From: Bacillota bacterium
GTDB lineage: Bacteria > Bacillota_A > Clostridia > Lachnospirales > Lachnospiraceae
Assembly: GCA_023407175.1 (NCBI GenBank)
Contig: JAEYMU010000040.1
Coordinates: forward strand, 84,038 to 148,037
Direction of reading: 5' to 3'
Length of the DNA: 64,000 bases
Part shown: positions 27,048-34,850 of the stretch, piece after piece
How the letters are laid out: the number at the start of each line of letters is the position of its first letter
Position numbering within the stretch: position 1 is the stretch's first letter
The notes under the pieces: generated by a model
What the model was told of the DNA's origin: nothing
Seen by the model: only the letters and a program-made list of their open reading frames with translations
Database searches by the model: none
Position numbers and translations under genes: made by a program

Positions 27048-27842
27048 TCACTCATCAAGCAGGCCGATAATCTTTTTAAACGCCTCCGGCTTTAAGCTTG
27101 CTCCGCCGATTAAAAAACCGTCAACATTTTCTATTTTACTGATTTCTCCCACATTTTTTTCATTAACACTTCCTCCGTAGAGCAGGGCAGCCTGTCTTCC
27201 GAACATATTCTTGACTACCCCCTTGATGTAATCATGAGTTTCCCTGATTTCCTCAAGACTGGCGCTTACTCCTGTGCCGATTGCCCATACGGGTTCATAG
27301 GCTACGATTATGCCAGAAAGCATATCCTGTGTTATTCCGTGCAGATCCTCTGTGATCTGCTCCTTTATCACCACTTTCCAGGTTCCGTTCCTGCGCTGCT
27401 CCAGATTTTCACCGATGCAGACCAGGATGTTCAACCCATATTTGACACCAGCATGTACTTTTTTGTTGATTTCCTTATCCGTCTCATTATAATATGCTCT
27501 TCTTTCCGAATGTCCCGTCAACGCATAATCACACCCCAGCTCCTGAAGCATGGGTATTGAAATTTCACCGGTATAGGCACCACTTTCCTTGTAATGAAAG
27601 CTTTGCGGACCATAATGAATGTTTTCCGCTCTAAATTCCCCTGATAATGCGGCCAGAGAAGTATAAGGCGGGAAGATGACCAGCGTATTTGCCGTTTTAA
27701 TGCTTTCCATTTCAGTTAAGAATTTTTTCCCTTCCGAAATAGTCATATTCATCTTCCAATTACCGGCAATTATCAGCTTCTTCCTCAGACTACCGTACAA
27801 GGCATCTTTTACCGCCATAAAAATGTCATTTTTATTGATCAT
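27048..27842 (-). CDS. tpiA: Triosephosphate isomerase with N-terminal extension
   Basis: This 264-residue enzyme interconverts glyceraldehyde-3-phosphate and dihydroxyacetone phosphate. The catalytic residues are K30 (NWKMN), H111 (GHSERR) and E183 (AYEPVWAIGTG), and the phosphate loop YGGSV is at 222-226. Ordinary enzymes start at the equivalent of R20, so about 20 residues are extra. They form a helix-prone segment (NKNDIFMAVKDALYGSLR) resembling a BMC encapsulation peptide. Only the outer ATG has a ribosome site (AGGCGG), which supports the extension. It is the first gene of the shell operon, so it probably acts on the aldolase product inside the compartment. Related isomerases act on tetrulose phosphates in erythritol pathways, an alternative. 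Confidence 0.9.
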   Translation of the reverse strand: MINKNDIFMAVKDALYGSLRKKLIIAGNWKMNMTISEGKKFLTEMESIKTANTLVIFPPYTSLAALSGEFRAENIHYGPQSFHYKESGAYTGEISIPMLQELGCDYALTGHSERRAYYNETDKEINKKVHAGVKYGLNILVCIGENLEQRRNGTWKVVIKEQITEDLHGITQDMLSGIIVAYEPVWAIGTGVSASLEEIRETHDYIKGVVKNMFGRQAALLYGGSVNEKNVGEISKIENVDGFLIGGASLKPEAFKKIIGLLDE

Positions 27843-27863
27843 TTCAATTACCGCCTTTAATTA

Positions 27864-27901
27864 GTTACTTTTGATTATTGCTTTGTAAATTATGTTACTT
27901 T
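27864..27901. promoter_or_regulatory. Direct-repeat operator candidate before the microcompartment operon
   Basis: Two copies of GTTACTTT (27864-27871 and 27894-27901) are spaced 30 bases, about three helical turns. They lie at and just downstream of the expected start of transcription. No binding protein is known. Confidence 0.3.
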
Positions 27902-27907
27902 ATTTGT

Positions 27908-27936
27908 AGAATAGCATACCCTTTTTTAAATGTCAA
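27908..27936 (-). promoter_or_regulatory. Sigma-A promoter of the microcompartment operon
   Basis: On the minus strand there is TTGACA (27931-27936), a 17-base spacer ending in TATGC, and TATTCT (27908-27913). It lies about 65 bases upstream of the tpiA ATG. Confidence 0.75.
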
Positions 27937-28111
27937 CCAATTTTCATAAAAACGCAAATTAATTGATAATTACATCCAATACTCCACGGAATTTTATCTG
28001 TGAGAGCAGCTTCAGCTCATGAAAGCAAATTAATCGGCGCCCTGATTATCCAGTAATCAATATCGTTTGATAGTTATTCTGCATCAATTGTCACAAAAAA
28101 CTGCTATTTAA

Positions 28112-28140
28112 TAGACATCTATTTTCTCCTATGCTATAAT
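28112..28140 (+). promoter_or_regulatory. Sigma-A promoter of the glycerol-1-phosphate dehydrogenase-like gene
   Basis: On the plus strand there is TAGACA (28112-28117), a 17-base spacer and a perfect TATAAT (28135-28140). Transcription should start near 28147, which rules out the in-frame ATG at 28148. Confidence 0.7.
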
Positions 28141-28186
28141 TGCTGTCATGATAAAACAAATCCATCTCCGAAAGAAGGGTGTTATT

Positions 28187-29545
28187 ATGCTGCTATCCAG
28201 CCATTTATCTATTACAGAAATGATCCAAAGAGATTTTCCCTGCGAATGCGGACGAACCCACTTAGCTTCAATTAACTATGCAGCAATCGGTGAAGGGGTT
28301 CTGAAGGAGCTCCCGGGACTGCTGTTAAAAAATAGTCTTCAAAAATCCTTTATTCTATGTGATTCCTCCACCTATGCGGCTGCAGGTAAGTTCATTGTTA
28401 ACGAAATGAAGAACAGAGGACTTCCTTTTGTTAGCTATATAATCAATGAAGCTGAACCGGTACCGGACGAAAAAACACTCGGTGAGCTTTTAATCCATAT
28501 GGATCATGACTGCGACCATATCATCGCAGTTGGAAGCGGAACCATCAATGACCTCAGCCGTTTCTTAAGCTTCCGGCTTGGTCTGCCCTATATTATAGCC
28601 GCCACCGCTCCTTCGATGGACGGTTTCGCCTCCAATGTTGCGCCGCTGATTGTTAAGCACATGAAAACCACCTACGAGGCACATGCTCCCTTTGCTATTT
28701 TTGGCGATACCTCTGTTTTGGCCAAGGCCCCCCTTCTGATGATATTTGCGGGTATCGGAGATATCCTGGGAAAATACACCTGTCTTTGTGATTGGAGGGT
28801 ATCCCATATTCTAACAGGCGAATATCATTGTAAGATAATTGAAGCTATTGTAAAGCAGTCGATCGAAACGGTTGTAAGCCAGTTGGAACACGTGAAAAGC
28901 GGTGATCCAGGAGCAGTTGAAAACATTATGGAGGCTCTGGTTTTATCCGGTATTGCCATGAGCTTTTCCGGTAATTCAAGACCCGCATCAGGAAGCGAAC
29001 ACCATTTGTCCCATTACTGGGAAATGGTATTTTTATTTAACGGCAAAAAGCCGGTTCTTCACGGAACCAAGGTCGGGATTGGCACAATTGCAGTTATCCG
29101 GGCCTATGAATTACTGCTGTCCCGGAACATAGATTTTAAACGTGCAAGAGAGCTTGCTAAAATGTACTCCTTTGATGACTGGAAGCAAAAGATGAGGGCA
29201 GCCTACGGCCCTGCCTCTGATTCCGTCATCGCGCTTGAGGAGAAGCTTGGAAAGAATAGAACTTCGGACCGCCTTATGCGGATTGATTTAATAGAAAAGC
29301 ACTGGGACAGGCTGAAGGAAGTCATTGGTCAGCTTCCTTTAGCCGATACGGTATATGATTATTTATCCGAGCTTGGAGCTCCCGCCACACCGATGGCTGT
29401 CGGGATTGATAAGCAAACCTTTCTTGTAAGCTTTGCCGCAGCCAAGGAATTACGCAACCGCTTTGGATTGCTCCAGATACTGTATGATTTAAATCTATCG
29501 GAAGAAACAGCAGAGCTTGTATGGGACTATTTTATGAATAAGTAA
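28187..29545 (+). CDS. AraM/EgsA-like sn-glycerol-1-phosphate dehydrogenase
   Basis: This 452-residue protein resembles the AraM/EgsA group, which reduces dihydroxyacetone phosphate with NADH to sn-glycerol-1-phosphate. It has GSGTINDLSRFL (nucleotide binding), a SMDGFAS segment, and metal-ligand histidines in SGSEHHLSHYWE and in VLHGTKVGIGT. Members often accompany sugar operons in Firmicutes. It is divergent from the microcompartment operon and would use the product of the triosephosphate isomerase, a possible NADH sink (inference). The ATG at 28187 follows AGAAGGG. The end is followed by a long inverted repeat before the convergent peptidase gene. Confidence 0.85.
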   Translation: MLLSSHLSITEMIQRDFPCECGRTHLASINYAAIGEGVLKELPGLLLKNSLQKSFILCDSSTYAAAGKFIVNEMKNRGLPFVSYIINEAEPVPDEKTLGELLIHMDHDCDHIIAVGSGTINDLSRFLSFRLGLPYIIAATAPSMDGFASNVAPLIVKHMKTTYEAHAPFAIFGDTSVLAKAPLLMIFAGIGDILGKYTCLCDWRVSHILTGEYHCKIIEAIVKQSIETVVSQLEHVKSGDPGAVENIMEALVLSGIAMSFSGNSRPASGSEHHLSHYWEMVFLFNGKKPVLHGTKVGIGTIAVIRAYELLLSRNIDFKRARELAKMYSFDDWKQKMRAAYGPASDSVIALEEKLGKNRTSDRLMRIDLIEKHWDRLKEVIGQLPLADTVYDYLSELGAPATPMAVGIDKQTFLVSFAAAKELRNRFGLLQILYDLNLSEETAELVWDYFMNK

Positions 29546-29572
29546 TATAGCTTGTATCCTTTGTCAAAAAAT

Positions 29573-29700
29573 AAAAAGAGAAGGATGCCTCTAAGGTCAA
29601 TTATCCGTATATCATACATCATACTGTATTCTTATATAAGAATTCTTCCGTATTTTGCATTGCTTTTGGATATTATGACCTTGAGACATCCTCTTTATAA
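29573..29700. repeat. Long inverted repeat between convergent genes
   Basis: Arms of about 25 bases (29573-29599 and 29675-29700; cores GGATGCCTC and AAGGTCA with complements) enclose about 75 AT-rich bases. With A- and T-rich flanks it could end transcription of both araM-like and ygeY-like genes, or be a small MITE-like element. Confidence 0.45.
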
Positions 29701-29727
29701 TTTTTCGGTTTTTCAGCGAATCTGCAA

Positions 29728-30912
29728 CTATTTCAGCAGGGCCTTCATTACCAGCCGATAGCAGTCCGCCACCTTCTCCAACTGCTCCAGCTCGATATAT
29801 TCGCCAATGGTATGGGCCAGATTTTCTCTGGAAGGGCCAAGCCCTATTGTTTTAATCCCTGCCTCCCCGGCATAGTGGCTGCCGTTGGTGCAGAAATTAT
29901 ACTGGGAGATTTCAGGTGTGTATCCCTGCGCCGTCAGTTCCTGAAAGACATCCTGAATATAAGCTTCTGAAGCCTCAAACAGCCAGCCTGGGAAAAAGCG
30001 TTCCTCTTCGATAACTTCCCCTGTATAGCAGTGCTCCCTTCCAACTGCATAGGAAACCCTTGCCCTGATGTTTTCATCCTCACCCATCATCTCCATGAGC
30101 AGCTTTTTAATCGGTGAAAGAACACTCTCCTTTGTCTCACCGACCAGCAGCCGCCTGTCATAGGTGGCACGACAATGTTCCGGCACCACCGAGGCTCCCG
30201 GATACGGGTCTGATTTGATGTCTGTCAGCTCAAGGATACCTTTTCCCAGTACAGGATGCTCCGTAGGGGGTAAGGACCGGATTGCCTCTATCACTTTACC
30301 CATCTGATATACGGCATTGTTTCCCTTCTCAGGATTGGCGGAATGTGCTGGAACTCCAAAGGTCTCTATGACAATTTCCGCTCTGCCACGCTGACCAATA
30401 TTAATATTAAGCTGGGAGGACTCCCCGATGATTACATAATCCGGCTTGACATAAGCACTGATTTCCCTTGCCGCAACCCCTTCAAAGCATTCCTCATGTA
30501 CTACTCCTGCTACATAGATATCCCCTGCAAAATCCTTACCGGTTTCCCTTGCGTAGGCATAAGCCGCATAAGCCATGGCCGATAATGCCCCCTTCATATC
30601 GGAGGTTCCTCTACCATACATCCTTTGGTCACAAATTTCCCCGGCAAAGGGTTCGTGCTCCCATTTCTCCCTCTGGGTAACGGGAACCGTATCCATATGT
30701 CCGTCGAATAAAAGCTTCGGCCCGGGTTTCTTTCCCTTGATGCGGCCGATGGTATTGCCATATTTGTCTATATGAATTTCATCAAACCCATGAGTCTGCA
30801 TGAACACCTTTAACTTTTCCGAGACACCCTTTTCCTCCCCGGAATAACTCTTCTCCTGAATTAATTCCTGACACAGGCAAAGCAGTTGTGCTCTATCGTC
30901 TTTTGTAAGCAT
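29728..30912 (-). CDS. M20-family metallopeptidase, YgeY-like hydrolase
   Basis: This 394-residue dizinc amidohydrolase of the M20/M28 class has metal and catalytic residues in DGHMDTVPV (H72, D74), GRGTSDMKG and HEECFEG (Glu pair about 136-137). The sequence resembles YgeY, encoded beside diaminopropionate ammonia-lyase in E. coli and in purine-degrading gut bacteria. Its reaction is not settled; deacetylation or decarbamoylation of an amino acid derivative fits this operon. It is the last gene, overlapping the activator gene by 20 bases. The ATG follows TAGGAG. Confidence 0.82.
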   Translation of the reverse strand: MLTKDDRAQLLCLCQELIQEKSYSGEEKGVSEKLKVFMQTHGFDEIHIDKYGNTIGRIKGKKPGPKLLFDGHMDTVPVTQREKWEHEPFAGEICDQRMYGRGTSDMKGALSAMAYAAYAYARETGKDFAGDIYVAGVVHEECFEGVAAREISAYVKPDYVIIGESSQLNINIGQRGRAEIVIETFGVPAHSANPEKGNNAVYQMGKVIEAIRSLPPTEHPVLGKGILELTDIKSDPYPGASVVPEHCRATYDRRLLVGETKESVLSPIKKLLMEMMGEDENIRARVSYAVGREHCYTGEVIEEERFFPGWLFEASEAYIQDVFQELTAQGYTPEISQYNFCTNGSHYAGEAGIKTIGLGPSRENLAHTIGEYIELEQLEKVADCYRLVMKALLK

Positions 30913-32686
30913 AATTCTGTTCTCCTATTCCATCCATATTGACATTCCTAATTTTATAGGTATCCAGCTTTCTGTACAGGGTAGCCATTCCGATACCCAG
31001 CTTTTGTGCGATCCTGCGCTTGCCCTCTGTGGAATCCCCGTAAATCCAGATGGCTTTTTGTATCTCCTTTTCCTCCAGCTCCTGAATGGTATGTACATAT
31101 TGATCCTCCATACCGGTGGTAATACTCCACAAATCCAGGTTCAGATTATTACGCTCGATCATTCCGTCCTCCTCCATCATACTGACCATAAACTCAACCA
31201 CATTCTGCAGCTCTCTTACATTACCCGGCCAGTCATACCGTTTCAGCAGCTTAATCACCTCAGGGTCCATATATTTGAACTTTTTCTCCTGCAGCCGGCA
31301 GTACTTATGAATAAAATACATCACAAATTCCTCAATCTCCTCCTTGCGTTCCCGCAAAGGTGCCACATGGAGGGGAATTACATTCAGCCGGTAATACAAA
31401 TCCTCCCGGAAGACCTTCTTTTCCATCATTTCATGAAGATTTCGGTTGGAGGCGGCTATGATGCGTACATTAATGGGTATGCTCTGGCTGGAACCCACTC
31501 TTGTAATACGGTGCTCCTGTAAGACCCGAAGTACCTTTCCCTGCAGATGAAGGGGAAGATCACCGATATCATCAAGAAAGATCACTCCTTGATTTGCCAG
31601 CTCAAACTCACCCATCCGGCCGGCAGGGTCCGCTCCCTGGAAAGCTCCCGCCACATAGCCAAAGAGCTCACATTCCATGGTAGAATCCGGAATGGAGGCA
31701 CAGTTAATCACGACAAAGGGCTTATCTGCCCGGTCACTTTCCTTCCAGATAGCCTTTGCAACAACTTCCTTGCCTGTCCCGCTTTCTCCCGTAATTAATA
31801 CGGTTGTATTTGACCTGGCTATTTTTTTTATATTTTTTGTCAAATCCCTTGTGATAGCACTACTTCCGATAATTCCTTCCTCGCTGTAGGCTCTTGACTT
31901 CTGGCTGTATTCATACAGTTGATTCTGTAATACACTGATATCGCTGAATAGAAGCATCCGGCTGGCGGAATCACTCTGGTGCATATCATATAGGGAGCCC
32001 AGAACCGTATATTTGTGTCCCCTTATAGCGAGCAGATATTCCCTCTGGTGATTCATGCTGTCACCGGTTTCCCGAAGCTTCACCGTTTCCTTTTGTAAAT
32101 CCTCCTCTTCCTCCAGGTGCAGCTGCTTTCTGGCGGCTTTATTGGCCGATATGATATTATCCTCCTCCCCCAGCACCAGTACGCTTTGGTCCACCCTGTT
32201 TACCATTTCCTGCAAAATCAAATTTAATTCCCTGTTGCGTTCCTTCTCCTCCTGCTCCATGGCCTTGGAGGCAATCATATCCGCAATCTGGCGTAAAAAC
32301 TCCAGATAGGTGCTCTGCCTTCTCTGGATATGCTCCTTCTGTTCCTTTGTTACACAGGCAAGACCAATGACGCCGATTGCATTGCCAGCCATTAATATGG
32401 GAGCAGAGATCTCATAGGTTTCATTGCAGTTCCCCTGTCTGGGGCATTTACTGCAAAGCTCATGTCCGCCCGGCTCATCAATGATCATCTGCTCCCCGTG
32501 ATTCATTACATAATCAAAGACAAAGGCCGTACTGCCTACATAGGAATTAATCTCAGATTCAAAGATACCGGTACCGGCAATTCTGAAGAAGTCCGTATCC
32601 ACAATAACAACATCAACCTGAACCACCTCTGCCATAATTTTTGCATATTGCACCACTGCATCCTGTATTTTTCTTAAATAGGTCAC
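30893..32686 (-). CDS. Sigma-54-type AAA+ transcriptional activator with altered GAFTGA motif
   Basis: This 597-residue regulator has an N-terminal GAF-like sensor (about 1-145) with a cysteine cluster C78, C81, C87. A PAS-like segment (about 155-255) and an AAA+ domain (about 270-505; Walker A GESGTGKE at 300-307) follow, ending in a Fis-type helix-turn-helix (about 545-585). The loop that contacts sigma-54, normally GAFTGA, reads GAFQGA at 347-352, so sigma-54 activation may be impaired. It resembles PrdR/YgeV-type regulators. It starts at GTG with GGAGG and sits inside the catabolic operon between dpaL and the peptidase gene, so it probably regulates that operon. Confidence 0.85.
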   Translation of the reverse strand: MTYLRKIQDAVVQYAKIMAEVVQVDVVIVDTDFFRIAGTGIFESEINSYVGSTAFVFDYVMNHGEQMIIDEPGGHELCSKCPRQGNCNETYEISAPILMAGNAIGVIGLACVTKEQKEHIQRRQSTYLEFLRQIADMIASKAMEQEEKERNRELNLILQEMVNRVDQSVLVLGEEDNIISANKAARKQLHLEEEEDLQKETVKLRETGDSMNHQREYLLAIRGHKYTVLGSLYDMHQSDSASRMLLFSDISVLQNQLYEYSQKSRAYSEEGIIGSSAITRDLTKNIKKIARSNTTVLITGESGTGKEVVAKAIWKESDRADKPFVVINCASIPDSTMECELFGYVAGAFQGADPAGRMGEFELANQGVIFLDDIGDLPLHLQGKVLRVLQEHRITRVGSSQSIPINVRIIAASNRNLHEMMEKKVFREDLYYRLNVIPLHVAPLRERKEEIEEFVMYFIHKYCRLQEKKFKYMDPEVIKLLKRYDWPGNVRELQNVVEFMVSMMEEDGMIERNNLNLDLWSITTGMEDQYVHTIQELEEKEIQKAIWIYGDSTEGKRRIAQKLGIGMATLYRKLDTYKIRNVNMDGIGEQNYAYKRR

Positions 32687-32734
32687 GCTTTCACCTCCTA
32701 TATATCCAGATCAACCGGCCGATGCTCTATCATT

Positions 32735-33943
32735 CTACCGATCCAGTCCCCTCCAGACGATATTCTCGTATCTTTGGGGGTCCGTATCCCCCTCCGTGGA
32801 AAAGCATATTACTCTTGATGCTTCGTTTAGGCCCAGTGCGTTCTTTAAAGGAGCGTAGGCCTCCTCTGTCATAATCGCAGCCAAAGCGCCGAAGGGTACG
32901 GCGCCGGATTCTCCTGAGGTAACCGGAGAATCTCCCTTTCTGGGTGCTGCAAGCATTCGCATTCCTTGTACCGTTACCCAGTCCGGACAGGATAAGAAGG
33001 CTGTGGCATGATTTTTTAAAATATCCCAGGACAGGATATTGGGCTCCCCGCAGGCAAGGCCGGCCATAATGGTCGGCATATCCGTATCCACAATCCTGAT
33101 ATTTCCGTCTCCTGCCTTTGCTCCGAGGTAAATGCAGTCAGCCTCTGAGGCTTCGACAACAACCACCGCCGGAGGATTTTCCGAATATTTATTTGCAAAA
33201 TACCCCTGTACAGCACCTGCCAGCGAACCTACTCCCGCCTGGATAAACACATGGGTTGGCGGAGCGCCTGTTGCAGCTGTCAGCTGCTCATCCGCCTCCA
33301 TTGCCATGGTTCCATAGCCCTGCATAATCCAGGACGGAATTTTCTCATAGCCCTCCCAGGCCGTATCCTGAACCATAACACCATTAGGAACACGCTCCAC
33401 TGCCTCGGCCGCCATACGGACACAGGCATCATAATTCACCTCTTCAACGGTTGCCTCGGCCCCCTCCCTAAGGATATGGTTTAAGCGGGTCACAGTTGTT
33501 CTCCCCGGCATATAAATCACACATTTTTGTCCGAGAATTCTGGCTGCCCAGGCTACTCCCCTTCCATGATTTCCGTCGGTTGCGGAAAAAAAGGTCGCCT
33601 GGCCGAATTCTCCTTTGATTTTCTCTGATATCAGCTCCTGATAGGGCAGCTCGCTGATATCTCTTCCTGTTTTTTCGGCAATATATCTTGCCATGGCATA
33701 GGAGCCTCCCAGCACCTTGAAGGCGTTCAGCCCAAAGCGGTAGGATTCATCCTTGATCCATAGGGAGCCCACTCCCAGATAGGATGCCATTTTCTTAAGT
33801 CCCGTCAAGGGCGTAGGCTCATACATGGGAAAGCTTTCGTGGAAGGCCTTAGCCCTGCCAACCTCCTCAAGTCCCATGATGCTCAAATGCTTATCCCCTG
33901 TTTTGGGTAGGGAATTCATCACCCATTGTATGCTCTCTGTCAT
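32735..33943 (-). CDS. dpaL: Diaminopropionate ammonia-lyase
   Basis: This 402-residue PLP enzyme converts 2,3-diaminopropionate (and often D-serine) to pyruvate and ammonia. The PLP lysine is K76 in GLNAFKVLGG. SATDGNHGRGVAW and QAGVGSLAGAV form the phosphate- and substrate-binding parts. The sequence matches YgeX/DpaL over its full length. It overlaps the upstream hydrolase gene by 53 bases yet has its own strong site (GGGGGAAAGG) before the ATG. In this operon it would deaminate the amino acid released by the amidases. Confidence 0.92.
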   Translation of the reverse strand: MTESIQWVMNSLPKTGDKHLSIMGLEEVGRAKAFHESFPMYEPTPLTGLKKMASYLGVGSLWIKDESYRFGLNAFKVLGGSYAMARYIAEKTGRDISELPYQELISEKIKGEFGQATFFSATDGNHGRGVAWAARILGQKCVIYMPGRTTVTRLNHILREGAEATVEEVNYDACVRMAAEAVERVPNGVMVQDTAWEGYEKIPSWIMQGYGTMAMEADEQLTAATGAPPTHVFIQAGVGSLAGAVQGYFANKYSENPPAVVVVEASEADCIYLGAKAGDGNIRIVDTDMPTIMAGLACGEPNILSWDILKNHATAFLSCPDWVTVQGMRMLAAPRKGDSPVTSGESGAVPFGALAAIMTEEAYAPLKNALGLNEASRVICFSTEGDTDPQRYENIVWRGLDR

Positions 33944-34835
33944 AAGCCTTTCCCCCTTGATTATTCTCCAAAAATTTCATAATTATGGCTTCATAGGTCT
34001 CCGGCTCAAGGGTGGAAGCCCTTGCATGGGATGCAGCTTCCATAATATACAGCTCACAGGCACCCCCGCAAGCCGCTTTAAGTCTATGCTGGGTCTGCAC
34101 CGGAACCAGTTTGTCCTGTCCTCCTCCGATCAAAAGCACCGGTATCTGAATCCTTCCGATACTTTCTATAGTACTGCTGCCCTTTATCTTGAATTTACCC
34201 AACCTTCTGCACCAAAAGCCAATCCCCGGAGCATAAATTCTTTTAATCAGGCCAGAGGCTATCGGAAGCATCTTATCAAAAAGCTGTCCGGGATTTTCAT
34301 AGCTGCTGTCGGCAATCAGGGCAGAAGCCTTCCGGTTTATGAGCTCCGGCTCCAGCTGCAGCACTGCCGCCGCACCGGTAGAAACACCGTCCAGAATAAT
34401 CTCTGTTTGCTCCCCCAGCTCCCTCTTGAAATAAAGAAGCCAGTCCGCCAAATCCCGTCCGTCGGTGATGCCCATTCCCAGATATTTTCCGCTGCTGCCT
34501 CCGTGTCCCCGCAGATCCGGCAGGAACACATCATACCCAAGGCTATGATAGAAATCAGCCGCCTTAAGACGGGATAATCCGTCATCCATCCAACCATGCA
34601 CCAGCAGGACAAGTCCAGCACCTGTCTTACTCCGGTAATAGCCCTGAAGCCCTCCGGTTTCGCCTTCTATCCTTAGGATGCGGTAGCCCTCCGGAATTAC
34701 GGTCTTTATCACCTTCTTTTTCCCTGCCTGCTTTGGGCGTACACAGATCATGGAAAAATACTGATGCGTAACAAAGGCATAAAAACAGCCCGGTAAGACC
34801 ACCAAATTAAATAGGAGTAAAGCAGCCACTATCAT
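33891..34835 (-). CDS. Alpha/beta hydrolase, membrane-anchored
   Basis: This 314-residue hydrolase has one N-terminal membrane segment (about 1-22). The fold shows an oxyanion HGWMDD motif near 100 and a nucleophile elbow GVSTGAA (serine about 175). The acid GGGQDKLVP and the histidine in EAASHAR come near the C-terminus. It resembles the BAAT/YqkD-type lipase/esterase group, with unknown substrate. It lies between the D-aminoacylase and dpaL genes and overlaps the latter. Release of an acyl or ester group from the imported compound is possible but unproven. Confidence 0.8.
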   Translation of the reverse strand: MIVAALLLFNLVVLPGCFYAFVTHQYFSMICVRPKQAGKKKVIKTVIPEGYRILRIEGETGGLQGYYRSKTGAGLVLLVHGWMDDGLSRLKAADFYHSLGYDVFLPDLRGHGGSSGKYLGMGITDGRDLADWLLYFKRELGEQTEIILDGVSTGAAAVLQLEPELINRKASALIADSSYENPGQLFDKMLPIASGLIKRIYAPGIGFWCRRLGKFKIKGSSTIESIGRIQIPVLLIGGGQDKLVPVQTQHRLKAACGGACELYIMEAASHARASTLEPETYEAIIMKFLENNQGGKAYDREHTMGDEFPTQNRG

Positions 34836-34850
34836 ACCTTCTCACCCTCC

